Shown: one piece after another, positions 10,476 to 21,327 of the stretch
Position numbering within the stretch: the first letter of the stretch is position 1
Layout of the letters: each line of letters begins with the position of its first letter
Origin: Sthenelais limicola
Taxonomy: Eukaryota > Annelida > Polychaeta > Phyllodocida > Sigalionidae
Direction: 5' to 3'
DNA: 64,000 bases
Assembly: GCA_942159475.1 (NCBI GenBank)
Contig: OW804094.1
Location: 20,193,067 to 20,257,066 of the forward strand
The notes under the pieces: generated by a model
Told to the model about the DNA's origin: nothing
The model's database searches: none
Seen by the model: the letters and a program-made list of their open reading frames with translations, nothing else
Translations under genes and position numbers: made by a program

Positions 10476-12176
10476 CTACACTACATCTTCTTCTGAAACA
10501 TTAGAACCCTCGTCTAAGCTTCTATAGGGGGAAGCATTTCGTAGTATATCCACAAATTGACTCCGCCCCCAAAATGAATTATTTTTACATTTGGTGACTT
10601 CCCTCTCCCGCTTTAAGGATGATCGCGGGTATTTCCCAAAGTAAATAGATCAGCCTGATTTTTTCACACTTTGTACTCCAAATCATGCTGATTTCAAATA
10701 TAATTTTTTTGAGGGGGGTTCCCAAACTAGATTTTTTGCTATTTCCGTTTGAAAATAAAAAGTTTCTTAATTAATTTAACATGGCCGTCTATGGAGAAAA
10801 GGGCGTTTTTAAAACGTTTTATCCATTCTAAACCATAAATTGTAAATACAGTTGGCTTATCTTTTAGTATATCGTAGTTTAAGGGATATACTTTCTGAAA
10901 ATAACAAGAAAATTGGGGGTTCCCAGATTACTTTAGGAGCTGAAGGCCCCCGAACTTGACAGTGCAGTGAGTGAGAGTGGATTCTGTCACTGACAGATCA
11001 CCTCCGCCTGGATTGACAGGAAGGCATAACCATCCAACACTGATATGTCAGCTTAGCATTTTCTGTTATACTTTTGCCCCTGAATTTCAGAAGTCTATAC
11101 CTAAAAGTTAAACTTTTTTCTTTTAAAAAAAAATGGCCGTTTTCCATGAAAACGCTCAGCTGGAATAGCTTCCAATCTCATGTAAACAAGGTGGGTTACA
11201 GTGTCGTAAAACAATAACAAACAAGAAAAAAAACATATACTAATCTGTTTAAACGTCAGAAGTGGTTCATTTTAACCACTGAACATCACTATCCAAAGAA
11301 ATGATGAAAAAATAAATAAACATGAACATGGTCCATGTAGTAAAATCCCCGCGGTTTTTGGCAACTGAGAAATACCCGCGATCATCCTTAATACAATATC
11401 CTTTATACGTCGCTCGACTTCCCCAATTCTCTGTAAAATATTCGCGAGAATATTGACAACGTGTCCATTTGCTCTAATTCTCCGTTTGGCTATTTCACAC
11501 CCAGGCGAATACTTGAAATGCTCAACGGCGGGAATATCGCTTTCCTCCCAAGAATGTAATACAACCCCACAATTATAGCATGAGTAAGATCCGGAGGCTA
11601 AATGAAACAAACCATTATACACCATCTCATCCACACACACTATATGCTTTGCTCCCTCATATGTTCTCCGCCTCACCACAATATCCCCATATCGCGGGAA
11701 TTTGGGTGTTAAAAGTGTAATGTCGTTCATCCTCTTGCTCTGCTCTGCCCCCAAATAAATGAAAACCCTCCACTACTCAAAATAAACACCACCCCACTAA
11801 AATGTAAAATTCCCCACTAAAAATGTCGCTAAAAATCGCTCAGATCACTTGATCCATAGATACCCCATTTTAGAATGTAATCCTCCTCACACCCCTCCAA
11901 TTAAGAACCTCCATTTTAACCCCTCCATTTCACATGTAAACTTTTGTATCCCCTTTAAAAAATGTGGCTCTCCTTTAATCTATATCATCTGAAATAAAAC
12001 AAAACAAAACAATACATTCATAAATTATCCAATATTCACACAAATGAAATATTAAGTGATCAATAATGATGATAAAAGACATGAAAAGTAAATGAAGTAT
12101 ATTAGATGAATTTGAATTAATTTAAAAACTCACCCGCCAAACTACCCGGATCTAGAAATCGCAGAATTGTCTCCAT
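10476..12176 (-). pseudogene. BIR-domain (IAP-like) gene interrupted by a MITE (element 1)
   Basis: Exon 1 (ATG 12176 to 12134) is short and ends in phase 1 at a GTGAGT donor. Exon 2 begins at 11744. It encodes one BIR domain with the exact zinc-ligand spacing C-x2-C-x16-H-x6-C (CYNCG, then EH, then SPGC), preceded by the usual GLFHL block. No RING follows. At 11391-11388 the frame runs into the terminal repeat of a 771-bp TTAA-flanked MITE; the same frame resumes beyond it at 10612 and ends at 10476. BIR proteins bind caspases or IAP-antagonist peptides, and viral ones often block apoptosis. The gene is adjacent to, and in the same frame as, the upstream ORF ending at 12180. Confidence 0.75.
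10617..11387. mobile_element. 771-bp TTAA-flanked MITE (piggyBac-type target) in the BIR gene
   Basis: The ends are perfect inverted repeats of at least 19 bp (GGATGATCGCGGGTATTTC) and are flanked on both sides by TTAA (10613-10616 and 11388-11391). The interior is A/T-rich with no ORF on the scale of a transposase. TTAA target duplication is characteristic of piggyBac-like elements. The BIR reading frame is open up to the left TTAA and again beyond the right one, so insertion into that exon is clear. Confidence 0.85.
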
Positions 12177-12179
12177 TTT

Positions 12180-12590
12180 TTAAATAAGTTTGCGGCACTC
12201 TCTCTTGGTAAAATCGAGTTGCAAGTCACCACTACAAAATGTGACCAAGTGTTTGTCACTGTCCGCCCTCTTCACTGTCCACTCCCCCACAGTAAATGAG
12301 GCCCCATAATCAGCAGAACACAAAGGAATTATCCTCCCCCTTCGCGCACACAATTCAACAAAACTTCTGTAGTCAAAGCCTCGAAAAGTCATCGCAAAAA
12401 ACTTGGCCACAAACTTGAATTCAGGTTTTTTCCCACAAGTATATTTAGCAACGCAAACTTCCCACCTTTCACTGAGTTTCCATTGTATTGAAATAAAGGG
12501 TGGTCCTGATGACAAGCCCACAACTGAAAGTTTTCCTCCATTTAAATGAGCGGGGTTAAACATGTGCAACGCCATGACTGTATAATCCAT
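12180..12590 (-). CDS. Unrecognised 136-residue ORF upstream of the BIR exon
   Basis: ATG at 12590, stop at 12182-12180. The product has two similar halves: an 'SIQWKLSERW' strand-like stretch followed by a 'FAMTFRGFDYRSFVEL' strand-helix, then 'FTVGEWTVK' followed by 'LQLDFTKREC'. The W-containing strand, then G/F-x-L strand, then helix pattern is reminiscent of the PC4-like repeats nearby, but too weak to assign. Its stop codon is followed one codon later, in the same frame, by the ATG of the BIR gene's first exon, so the two may once have formed one product or share a transcript. Confidence 0.4.
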   Translation of the reverse strand: MDYTVMALHMFNPAHLNGGKLSVVGLSSGPPFISIQWKLSERWEVCVAKYTCGKKPEFKFVAKFFAMTFRGFDYRSFVELCARRGRIIPLCSADYGASFTVGEWTVKRADSDKHLVTFCSGDLQLDFTKRECRKLI

Positions 12591-12599
12591 TCCATCACC

Positions 12600-12965
12600 C
12601 TCTCCACCCCTTTATACTCCCATCCCACCCCCGTCTTTCACCTGAAACACTCACGCCCCACTTTGCATCATAACTGTAATGTCACCCATAAATTTAACTC
12701 ACAATGCATTAACAGCTCGCATGGCGCAACACTGCTTCATAAACATATTAAATTGATATACTCATCCCCCATTTGGCATTATCAGTTTTCATAGCGTAAC
12801 ACTGTTTCATAAATATATTAATCGCACATACACACACGTCCACCTGAGCAAAATGTAAAGTGAGGATGTCAACATGCGATGTGATAACAACAAACAAACA
12901 AAAGCAAGTGTCATATGAGACCCCCAAAACCCCATCTTGAAAGCGTATAACATATATGACGTAGT
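12600..12965. other. Non-coding stretch
   Basis: Contains two related blocks ('actgcttcataaacatatta' at about 12729 and a similar one at about 12800), which look like a diverged short tandem duplication. No supported gene or RNA; short ORFs here are not convincing. Confidence 0.4.
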
Positions 12966-12969
12966 GCAA

Positions 12970-13113
12970 TGTGTGGTACTCGGTAGCTCAGAGGGAGAGT
13001 GTTCGTTGACGTGGGGTAAGCCTTGGATCGAAACCAAGTCAAAGCAATTTGATTGCAGAGCTCCCATGGAGAAATGTCCCCTGTTCAATCCCGGGTGGAG
13101 GAAACCCTTTTTT
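12970..13113 (+). ncRNA. tRNA-like Pol III unit (element 1)
   Basis: A D-arm/A-box-like sequence (GGTAGCTCAGAGGGAGAG at about 12979) is followed by a T-arm-like hairpin (CTTGG-ATCGAAA-CCAAG at about 13023-13039), and by a second B-box-like TGTTCAATCCC at about 13083. A run of six T's at about 13108 could terminate Pol III. The acceptor stem does not pair, so this is not a functional tRNA; it is a tRNA-derived sequence or viral small-RNA promoter. An ordinary tRNA-derived SINE is the main alternative. Confidence 0.45.
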
Positions 13114-13204
13114 CATCACCCCTTTATTTATTTTTTTTTTTTCCCTATTGACAAGCAAATGAACATTTCCCACTCGACTCATGCATCCCCCTTATGCTCT
13201 TTTA

Positions 13205-13300
13205 AATAAAACTCTGTCCTAACCCGGGATCGAACCGGGAACCTATAACTTCCCCACGTATTAAAAGTAGAGGGGTGTTAACCCCACCCTCCCCACACGC
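13205..13300 (-). ncRNA. tRNA-like sequence with perfect T-arm (element 1)
   Basis: On the minus strand the T-arm (CCCGG-TTCGATC-CCGGG) is perfect and includes a consensus B box. Upstream, 'CTACTTTTAATACG' resembles a Lys-type anticodon arm with loop CTTTTAA. A T-run follows the T-arm region at about 13209. The D-arm and acceptor stem are poorly preserved. Probably a tRNA-derived pseudogene or Pol III promoter facing the tRNA-like unit at 12970. Confidence 0.5.
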
Positions 13301-13329
13301 ACCCCTCCTAGTGTTTAGGAATGATCATA

Positions 13330-13575
13330 GTCAAAGTAGCTAACCCTGAAGTACCACACAGGGGTGACACCTAGTGCAAGGGAGTAGAGTTAATCATGCA
13401 GGGGGGCCACCTAGTGGATGGGGATTACAATTAACCCCATGCAGAGGCTCCACCTAGCGGGTGGGGTTACCCGCGCCTTGCAGAGGTGCCACCTAGTGGG
13501 TGGGGGTAGGATTAACTCCACTCCATGCGGAGGCGCCACCTAGCGCCTGGCGGCGGTGCCACTCAACCCGAAGCG
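13330..13575. repeat. Short tandem array of 'GCCACCTAG(T/C)GGGTGGGG' units
   Basis: About five irregular copies of a 45-60 bp unit with the core 'ggtgccacctagtgggtggg' are spread over 13365-13560, separated by 'attaac(c/t)cca(t)gcagagg'-like segments. No coding potential. The array is immediately right of the paired tRNA-like sequences and may lie near the end of Polinton element 1. Confidence 0.7.
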
Positions 13576-14650
13576 TACCCGACAGAGACAAATGACTCTC
13601 TCTACACTACTGACCTTCAAAACGCAAGGATATATTCAATACAATGTCCTGCAATTTGGTGCATGGACTCATCTGACTATCAGTGCTAATAGATTTCAAT
13701 CAATCATTATCCTCATTAGTTTCCACAATTAGATAGATAGATAGATCTTCCAGTCGGTTATGATAAGTTAAGAACGGTGATATTTCTGTAAGGCCAAAAT
13801 AAAAAAAGGTGTGTTTCTGATTACCCCCCCCCCCCCCCACACACACACACACACACACACATCTAGAAAAACCTTCCCCTACCTAAATTTTATTTTACCA
13901 TACCTGATTTTTTTTCTTACCATATCCTACTTTTTTTGGATTTTTTGACAAAAAAAAGCTTGTAAAACCAGGAAAACAGGTTTTCCTGACCTGGAAGTGT
14001 AAAAAGCACATATCTCCCATGTTTTAAACAACTATTGTTATGAAAAAGACATTTTTTTCAGTTCCTGGGAGGTGGTTTCCTTAAAAAAATAATATTTTTT
14101 ACCATCCCACCCCCTACCTAGTTTTCAGCCAGATAAATCGGAAACACACCTATTATTTCTGTTTGGCCTAAAGGGGATGTGTGGAAGAAGGAATGCCATA
14201 CAATCACTCAATGCCTGTCACCTCCTTATTAAAACAACAGCTGGGTCAGCAGCCCATGGTTGGCGGAGGGGCTCAATTGCGGTAGTAGAACTTGATAATC
14301 CTATTATATGTATCTATTTGTCTTATCATTGACCCTCTTATCTCTCCCACTGCCCCAGAGGTGGCGAGGCGTATACTTATAATAAGGCTGGCGGGACTAA
14401 AATGCTTCAAATGGAATTGGGAAATAGTCGTGATGTTAAATTGTTTCCTATGAACCTTGTATTTAGATACACAGGGTTACTATCATATGTACATCATTTT
14501 TTAATATCACCTCCTATTATCAAACAGTCTCTTATTTATACACTCTCCAGCGCAACGTATCCGCGCGATACGAAATTGGATACGAAATTCTTGTCCCCAC
14601 TTTTGATACGTTTTTTTTTCGTCTCAGCGTATTCGCGCTGCGTTTTTCGT
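13576..14650. other. Non-coding stretch with simple repeats
   Basis: Contains (AGAT)n at about 13732-13747 and a C-run followed by (AC)n at 13824-13861. The remainder is A/T-rich without supported ORFs. The right edge of element 1 probably lies somewhere between 13.3 and 14.4 kb, but I cannot find a terminal repeat that fixes it. Confidence 0.45.
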
Positions 14651-14664
14651 ATCAGCGATTCACG

Positions 14665-14865
14665 CAGGGAGATGTACAGGAGGGGGTACAGGAGGGGGTA
14701 CAGGGGTGATACAGGAGGAGGTACAGGGGGACCTACAGGAGGGGATACAAGGGATGTACAGGACGAGGTACTGGGGTGATATGGGAGGAGGTACAGGGGG
14801 ACGTACAGGAGGAGGTACAGGGACATGTACAGGAGGGGGTACAGGAGGATGTACAGGAAATCCAT
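14665..14865. repeat. G-rich minisatellite, units of TACAGGAGG(G/A)GG
   Basis: About fifteen imperfect 12-18 bp units with cores TACAGGAGGGGG, TACAGGGGGAC and similar. The apparent ORFs on both strands across it (Tyr/Arg/Gly-rich or Leu/Tyr/Pro-rich) are by-products of the repeat. The plus strand is G-rich with many GG/GGG runs. Confidence 0.85.
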
Positions 14866-15191
14866 GATATATATCAGTACATTGACGACCAACCTTTTTA
14901 AAGGTAATTTGATGAAATTAATTACACATTTTGCTAACAAGGAGATTAGCGGAAATCCGTTAACTGACGGACAACTTGCATCCCTGAATACATCATATCA
15001 TACAGAAGAATTATTTTCGATGTTCTACTATGACCTCCAGGCATTTGACATAACAGATTTTAACAATAACAAGTATACCAGTTATTCGTCATTGATTTTA
15101 ACAATGGCATTTGCTGGCCCTTAATATGAATTGAATATACATATCCTTATTTTTTTATTTACACAACATTTATTCAAACAGGCACCCAATA

Positions 15192-18100
15192 TTATTGCTT
15201 GTGGAAGGGGGACGGCTCCTTAAGGGAGTATTTCTGGAGCCACCCCAGAAGTTGGTACTGCTTGGGGTAGGCGAGGTCCCATGCATAGTATGCCTGTATG
15301 AGGTCAATACACCATTCCGCAAGGCAGTCTCCTGCACACTTGAAACTGCATCCGTCCGCAGTAAAAAAAACGGTGTTGTTGGAGACCCCCATCCTTGGGG
15401 GTGTCTTCCTCCCGGACAGGGACTCGGGGTCGAAGTCGATTCCCTGAAATAGGAAGATATGCATATTAATCTATGGAATGATGCATTACTTAGAAATTAA
15501 AGGTTTCACATGGACAATGTTTGCAAACTTTATTTCTAATTATTGAAAATATCATCTTAGCTAATACTCACATACATAAACATATTAATATATCAAACTA
15601 TAATATTAATATTGATATATTAACCAACTAATACAGAACACTTCAAAGTGTTGATAAGGGCGTAAAGCCACCAATCTCACTCACTCACTCCAACTAATAC
15701 AGGTTTATATTACTCTTTAATATGTACACACCTCAATCTTTGTCATGGCTGGCTGGTGGGTTCGGCTAGCCTTCCCCCTCATTGTGAGCTGCTTGTCCAG
15801 TGCAGCCAGGATGTCCCATACATCCTCTTGGGACTGAAATAAAATTTATTGGTATTGATTTATTGTTCAAAAAAACATTGCATGACTTTTCATATAGCTG
15901 GGGAAAAAATATCCATTAGTTGGCTGTTATGCCCCTGGAATATTGTTAATCCTAGATATTAATTTTTATAAATTCACTGCAAATATCAGTGGAAACATTT
16001 CTGAATACCATCTTGGACCTGCTAGGATACTACAATACTTACATCCAGGTCTTTTTCCAGCTTCCAGAAGGCATTTAGCCTCTGTAGCATCTCCCCAAAA
16101 CCTGCTCTCACTGCTGCCCGATCGAAGTTTGGGTGGAGCAGTTTGTACTCATGGTTGATCTGAAATGTAATACATAAATAGTAAGTACTAAGTAAAATTG
16201 GCTTTGATGATGTTGGAAACAAAATATCAAATAACACTACATAACTTCTCTACACATGCATCAGAAAGTATGCTGCCATAAATCCCCCCCCCCCCCCCCC
16301 CAAAAAAATAAAAAAAAATAATTAGTAGTTACTACACAATCTCTTCATGTAAAATACTTACATAGAAACTGATGCCCAGGATGGGGTAGTTTTGTAGCAG
16401 GGTCTGGACATCACAGTCTGCCACCGTCTTCATCCAGGTGCGGTGGGCTGGCAGGGTCTTCCTCTGCAGGACCTGTACTTTTGGGCGGTCAGAACGCTGT
16501 GCTCTGAGCAGCCCTTGCATCTGCTCCTGGCAGGCTTCAGTGTCGACTGCTTCATTGACTGTATCAAACATAGGTAAAATAGATTAATTTAAGGTACTGT
16601 ATTAACAAGGATCCAAACCAGCAATGTTAAATTATAGGAATTATATACCAGTCCAAGTTTCTTAAGACATTACTATTAAATCAATTTTACTCAACAATCC
16701 TGTATTGTATTTGGTTCTTACATTATCTACATCGATCGTTTGATATAACATTATCCTAGAATGTGTACATATATTTATATGATTACAATATAATTATTAT
16801 ATTTATTCTTGATTATTGCTTGATAATTATATTATTATTGCTTTAGATGTCGATATAAATTCTCACCTTCAGTTTCAACAAAGTTGGCAACTCTCTGCCT
16901 CTTGGCCCCCCTTTGTTGGTCATCCGATCTTGGTTTGCTCCGCCATCGCACGTTGCGGATTTTCTGGGACAGCTTGCCACAGAAATAACTCTGGTAAATA
17001 AAATTGTCAGTTATTAGCAAAGAATGATATGATGATCCTTATATAAGAAAGGTGGTGATCATGATGACAGACTGGTTTTCAAATGACCATTAAAATGTAT
17101 CAGTGAAATATATCTTACATGTTTGTACCAAATCACTTAGCTTCGTTATTGAGCTTAGTCTTTCATATACTCATATAATCTGTTCTCATAATTCTGTGTA
17201 ACCAATACTAATCATGCCTACCCAGTCCTTCTTCCCACAGTCTGTCCTAATAGCGGGGTACTTCTCACACATGGCCCGCCCGAATGCCTGATATGTGTTG
17301 GTGTCTGGGTAGTGCCGCATAATGTAGTGGGCCGTCTCTTCGATGAACCAATCCCACGCCTTTTTGATGGTGCCGGACTCCAGGTGGTGATGGACCAAAT
17401 TTGAGTACCTCCGCTCCACGTCGGCCGGCATTACTGCGTACCTGAGGCTGGTTGGGGTTGCAACAGGCTGAGCAGTCAAAGTAGATGGGGATGGTGTCTC
17501 CTCCACTATTTCCGCCTCTGGTGTTCGTTCCGTTGGGGTTGGAGTTGGTGTTGACTCCCTTGATACGGAAGGCGTTACAGGAGGGGAGGGGAGGTCGGTT
17601 GTGTCATTAACCTCCTGAAAAAGAATATAAACAAGATGTAAAAATAGTTAACAATCTATTGATGTCCTGAAAAAATTAGAATTCAAAAGATACAAGGAAG
17701 TACTGTAAGCTGGGATTGTGAGCCCCATTAAGAATTAATACGGTAGTGTCCAGTCAGTCAGGTTGCATAAGTCTTATAAAGCCAGGATGGCAGGGTAATT
17801 AAATAAATGCTTCACAAAAAGAAGTCTACTGAATGCTCACCTTCAGCCTACGTATGTGAGTGGAGACCATCACCGCTAATCCCACTCGTTTGGGGAACAT
17901 GGCCCGGATGTCATCGGGACTCGTGTTCAGCACGGCCAGGCCACACACATAGTTGTCTAGCATAAGAAAAACAAGTTACATTAGATATCTATTATTCAGA
18001 ATCTGATATCATCTGACTTTGGATTTGGTTGTCTCCCTCTCCATCTAGTCTGAAGAGAGAGAAGTTTCGCTATGCTTGGTTTGGTTAGTTTCACCTCTGC

Positions 18101-21100
18101 TAATAGTTAATAGAAGTTATTTTTGATGTTACGAAGAGAGGTGGGTCGCTTGTATATCTTCTGCCCGTGTTGTTGAATCAAAGGTGTGTTGAAGGATTGG
18201 AAAAACCTTACTATAAGTTTTAGTTATTTTTATTAGAGTTATTTTGTTTGTTTGTTGCCATTTGGTCCGCCGCTGCTATTGCAGCTGGTGTCCATATATA
18301 GGAGACCGTTTCAATATCTGCCACCTGTGGAGGCGCTGGGTGCGGGAGGCATACCCGCCTGGATCACAGAGATCAAGGTCCCAGACAAAGAGGTGCTGAA
18401 AAAGAAAAATGATTACTGCTTCACAAAATTGCTGGCATTCGGCTTTCTGGAAAAGAAAAATGATTACTTCTTCTCAAAATTGCTGGCATTCGGCTTTATG
18501 GAAAAGAACAGAGAACTGTAATTATTAGGGGATTTTTGGTTGTTTTTTTAACATTTTTATTTTCTTATACACACAGAAACATGGCAGAGTTGGACATGGC
18601 AGGTTACCTAGGGGAAGACTCACCAATAACTGAAAATGAAAAAGCTTTATTACATTATACCTCTGAAACAAATTATATGGTCCATACATCATCAACATTT
18701 TGCAGACTGACATGTATCTTACCATACATGCCATGAACCCTCTGAGGCCACTGGTATTTAAGCTGACTTGGCTTGACAATTACCGTATCCGAACCTTCTT
18801 CAACAATAAATGTATTTGTGTGTTCATCAAATGCTACCAATGTCAGTCGCTAGCAAACAAGAAACTTCTCATGGTTATGTACAATGACTGAAGTAATCTC
18901 TGCCAGGCCTATCGAATCAAAGTCTGGCCAATCCAGGACTAGTGCAGCACCAGACCTATACACAAGCCCAAAGATTTTGACCTGCTTTTTTTCCAGTTGT
19001 GAGGTCGGCTAGTGTGAAGAACTTAGCTTCTGCGGTCAGATACTGTAACAGGAGTTTCAAGCTCAAGCAACCTACCCCTTCCAACAGAACATGCATGGGG
19101 TCATGCAGGAGACACCGAGTCAGACTAATACCTGGGATTCCAACCAACATCCCCTTGTCGTTAATCCCATATTCCTTTGACCAATACAGTTTCTCCTCTC
19201 CAGTAGCTTCTTTTACTACCCTGCACCGGGCTTGGTGTTCCTCTTCGGTTCTATGTTCCATGTCACTGGCAAAGAAACTTGCCCCCAACATATCATGCAA
19301 TATATCACATGTTCGACATGGTTTGTGAGCCCCGCCAACCCCTTCCTTGAAGCCTCCTGCAGCTTGGGCTGCTAAGGTATCAGCTAGAAGACACACCAAT
19401 AAACCGTGTTTGGTCTCAGTGCGTCCACCTATCTGAATCTCAACACCCTTGTAAATGCTATTCATATCGGATTTGAAATTAGACAGAAGTTTGTCCGTCC
19501 CGAAACTTTTCACATCCACGGTCTTGGCAATTGCAAGCAGTTGTATTGCCTGCAGCTTGTTCCTTTGTGCAGGCGAAATGCTAAGGATGGAATAGTAGAA
19601 TGCACATATCTTGTGCTTCTTTCGGTGGGCTCCAATCGGGTTCACAATCTCAAAATCATCACAATACAAGGCAATTAAGATACTGTTTGGGTGTTCCAAG
19701 AGCAATGGGTGCTTTGACAAGTAACTCCCATCCACAAAGTCTCTCATCATGTTGTCTTCTGAGTGAATATTACCCAGGGAAGAGCATACTTCAGGCATAT
19801 TGAGAAAGGAAGTGAGCTGCTGTAGAAACGGAACACAGTACCCATATGCAGGTCTCTGAACAAACCGGTATTTCCCCTTTACCTTCTTGTTTACCATCCG
19901 TTGTCCCATTGTTACCGGTAGAGGATCAATGAGACCAAATCTTTCTTTAAAGAAGTTGTTTCTCTGTGCTATAGTCTCACAGTGCCCGAAAAGATTTGCA
20001 CTAGTCTCAGTCACACGGTCATACCCCTTAAACTTCTCCTCACACATAGCTCGGACTGACTGAATCACCTCACACACAGCAGCATCTCCAAGATTGAACT
20101 TGGTCCGCAACTTCAAGATAAAAGCTGCATCAGTTGCCTCTTCCTCCTCTGGCACCATTGTCAAACACCATGTCATCATCATTGTCACTGTGGTCATTTT
20201 GTACCATATCTGCGATACAGGGCCCCACAATCGTTGGGATATGGTGGCGCCTAACATGCTTCTTAAAAGATGAAAAGTTCTTAAAGGTTGTACCACACCG
20301 AGGGACATTACAATGCACTATGAATTTGGCATCATGTCGGTGTCGTCTGATCAGGTGTTTCAATAACTGATCTTGGTTCTGTCCAGCAAAGGGACACATG
20401 GAGCAATGGGCAGATTGCATTGTGACCAACTCATTCAAATCACAAAGTACCCATAATCTAATCCACAAGGAAAATCACACAATCAATCAATCAAGCGATG
20501 GAAATTCAAATGACACTATAATTATTCTCATAATATCAATCCCTGAGCATTCAAATCCCAAAATACCCTTAATCTAATCCACAAGAAAAATCACACAATC
20601 AATCAATCAAGTGATGGAAATTCAAATGACACTATATTCTCATAATATCAATCCCTGAGCATTCAAATCCCAAAATACCCTTAATCTAATCCACAAGGAA
20701 AATCACACAATCAATCAATCAAGCGATGGAAATTCAAATGACACTATATTCTCATAATATCAATCCCTGAGCATTCAAATCCCAAAATACCCTTAATCTA
20801 ATCCACAAGGAAAATCACACAATCAATCAATCAAGCGATGGAAATTCAAATGACACTATATTCTCATAATATCAATCACTGAACATTCAAATCACATAAT
20901 ATCCTTAATCAAATCCACAAGGAAAATCAAACAATCAATCAATCAAGCGATGGAATTTCAAATGACACTATATTCTTAATCAAACCCTGAACCACAATGA
21001 AAATCACAAGGAAAGAATATACAGATAGAAAGAACAATGTACCAAATCACTTATTAGAACTAAAATGTATATAAATTTACTGGCAAAATACTATGTAACA

Positions 21101-21327
21101 ATGATAACTACTGTTTACATAATTAGCGCAGAATATCAATATAGATAAATCACCATGTATGTGAACAGAACAGAAAATAGCACAAGATGTGTTTAACCAC
21201 CAGTGAAAATAGATCAGCAATAGTTACCTCGGAGAACATCCAAGGCTTCCTGAGGCAGGTGCGTGTTCTTGTGGAACCAGGTCTGGACGTCTTCCACTGT
21301 TGAGGCCTCAGTGATGCGATTCGGCAT
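15192..21327 (-). CDS. Eight-exon SAM-domain protein, transposon-associated
   Basis: Exons 21327-21228, 17956-17841, 17614-17222, 16990-16867, 16558-16362, 16159-16043, 15833-15732 and 15443-15192 all have GT-AG borders and join without a phase error to about 466 residues. Exons 1 and 2 together make a SAM domain (VQTWFHKNTHLPQEAL, then SPDDIRAMFPKRVGLAVMV), a fold used for protein-protein or RNA interaction. The middle is a Ser/Thr/Pro-rich linker, then a helical region (WDWFIEETAHYIMRHYP, KTLPAHRTWMKTVADC, NYPILG). This resembles the SAMD3-like proteins common in invertebrate and fish genomes. Intron 1 (about 3.3 kb) contains the broken transposase on the same strand. Intact coding suggests recent activity or a conserved role. 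Confidence 0.75.
18395..18510. repeat. 66-bp tandem duplication in intron 1 of the SAM-domain gene
   Basis: The sequence 'aaaaatgattactgcttcac' with its following 'aaaattgctggcattcggct' is repeated once in tandem. It lies in a plus-strand ORF (18252-18521) whose only notable property is this duplication. I do not call that ORF a gene. Confidence 0.7.
18680..20420 (-). pseudogene. Degenerate DDE-type transposase with C2H2 fingers (CMC/CACTA-like)
   Basis: The N-terminus (ATG about 20420) carries two zinc-finger-like C2H2 units (CSMCPFAGQ...HLIRRHRH; CNVPRCGTTF...HVRRHH). The frame then shifts by one near 20150-20175 and continues to 18956 with features of the large family of animal transposases having 'GGFKEGVGGAHKPCRTC' and 'HDPMHVLLEGV'. 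After the stop at 18956 another frame (about 18955-18680, with one in-frame TAG near 18855) matches the expected C-terminal domain. The segment between, which should hold the last catalytic residues, is missing. So there is a frameshift, a nonsense codon and an internal deletion. The superfamily assignment is tentative. Confidence 0.65.
20455..20990. repeat. Tandem array, about 113-bp unit, 4-5 copies
   Basis: Units begin near 20466, 20582, 20695, 20808 and 20921 with 'caaggaaaatcacacaatca' and contain 'gatggaaattcaaatgacac' and 'ataatatcaatcc(c/a)tga'. Copies are 90% or more similar by eye. The array sits in intron 1 of the SAM-domain gene just upstream of the transposase start. Confidence 0.9.

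Noticed and set aside
14402..15124. ORFs across the G-rich minisatellite
   Set aside because: The open frames arise from the repeat unit; the residue patterns are periodic and there is no family feature outside it.
20455..20990. CRISPR-like repeat array
   Set aside because: The whole 113-bp unit is repeated, so there are no unique spacers; it is an ordinary tandem repeat in a eukaryotic intron.
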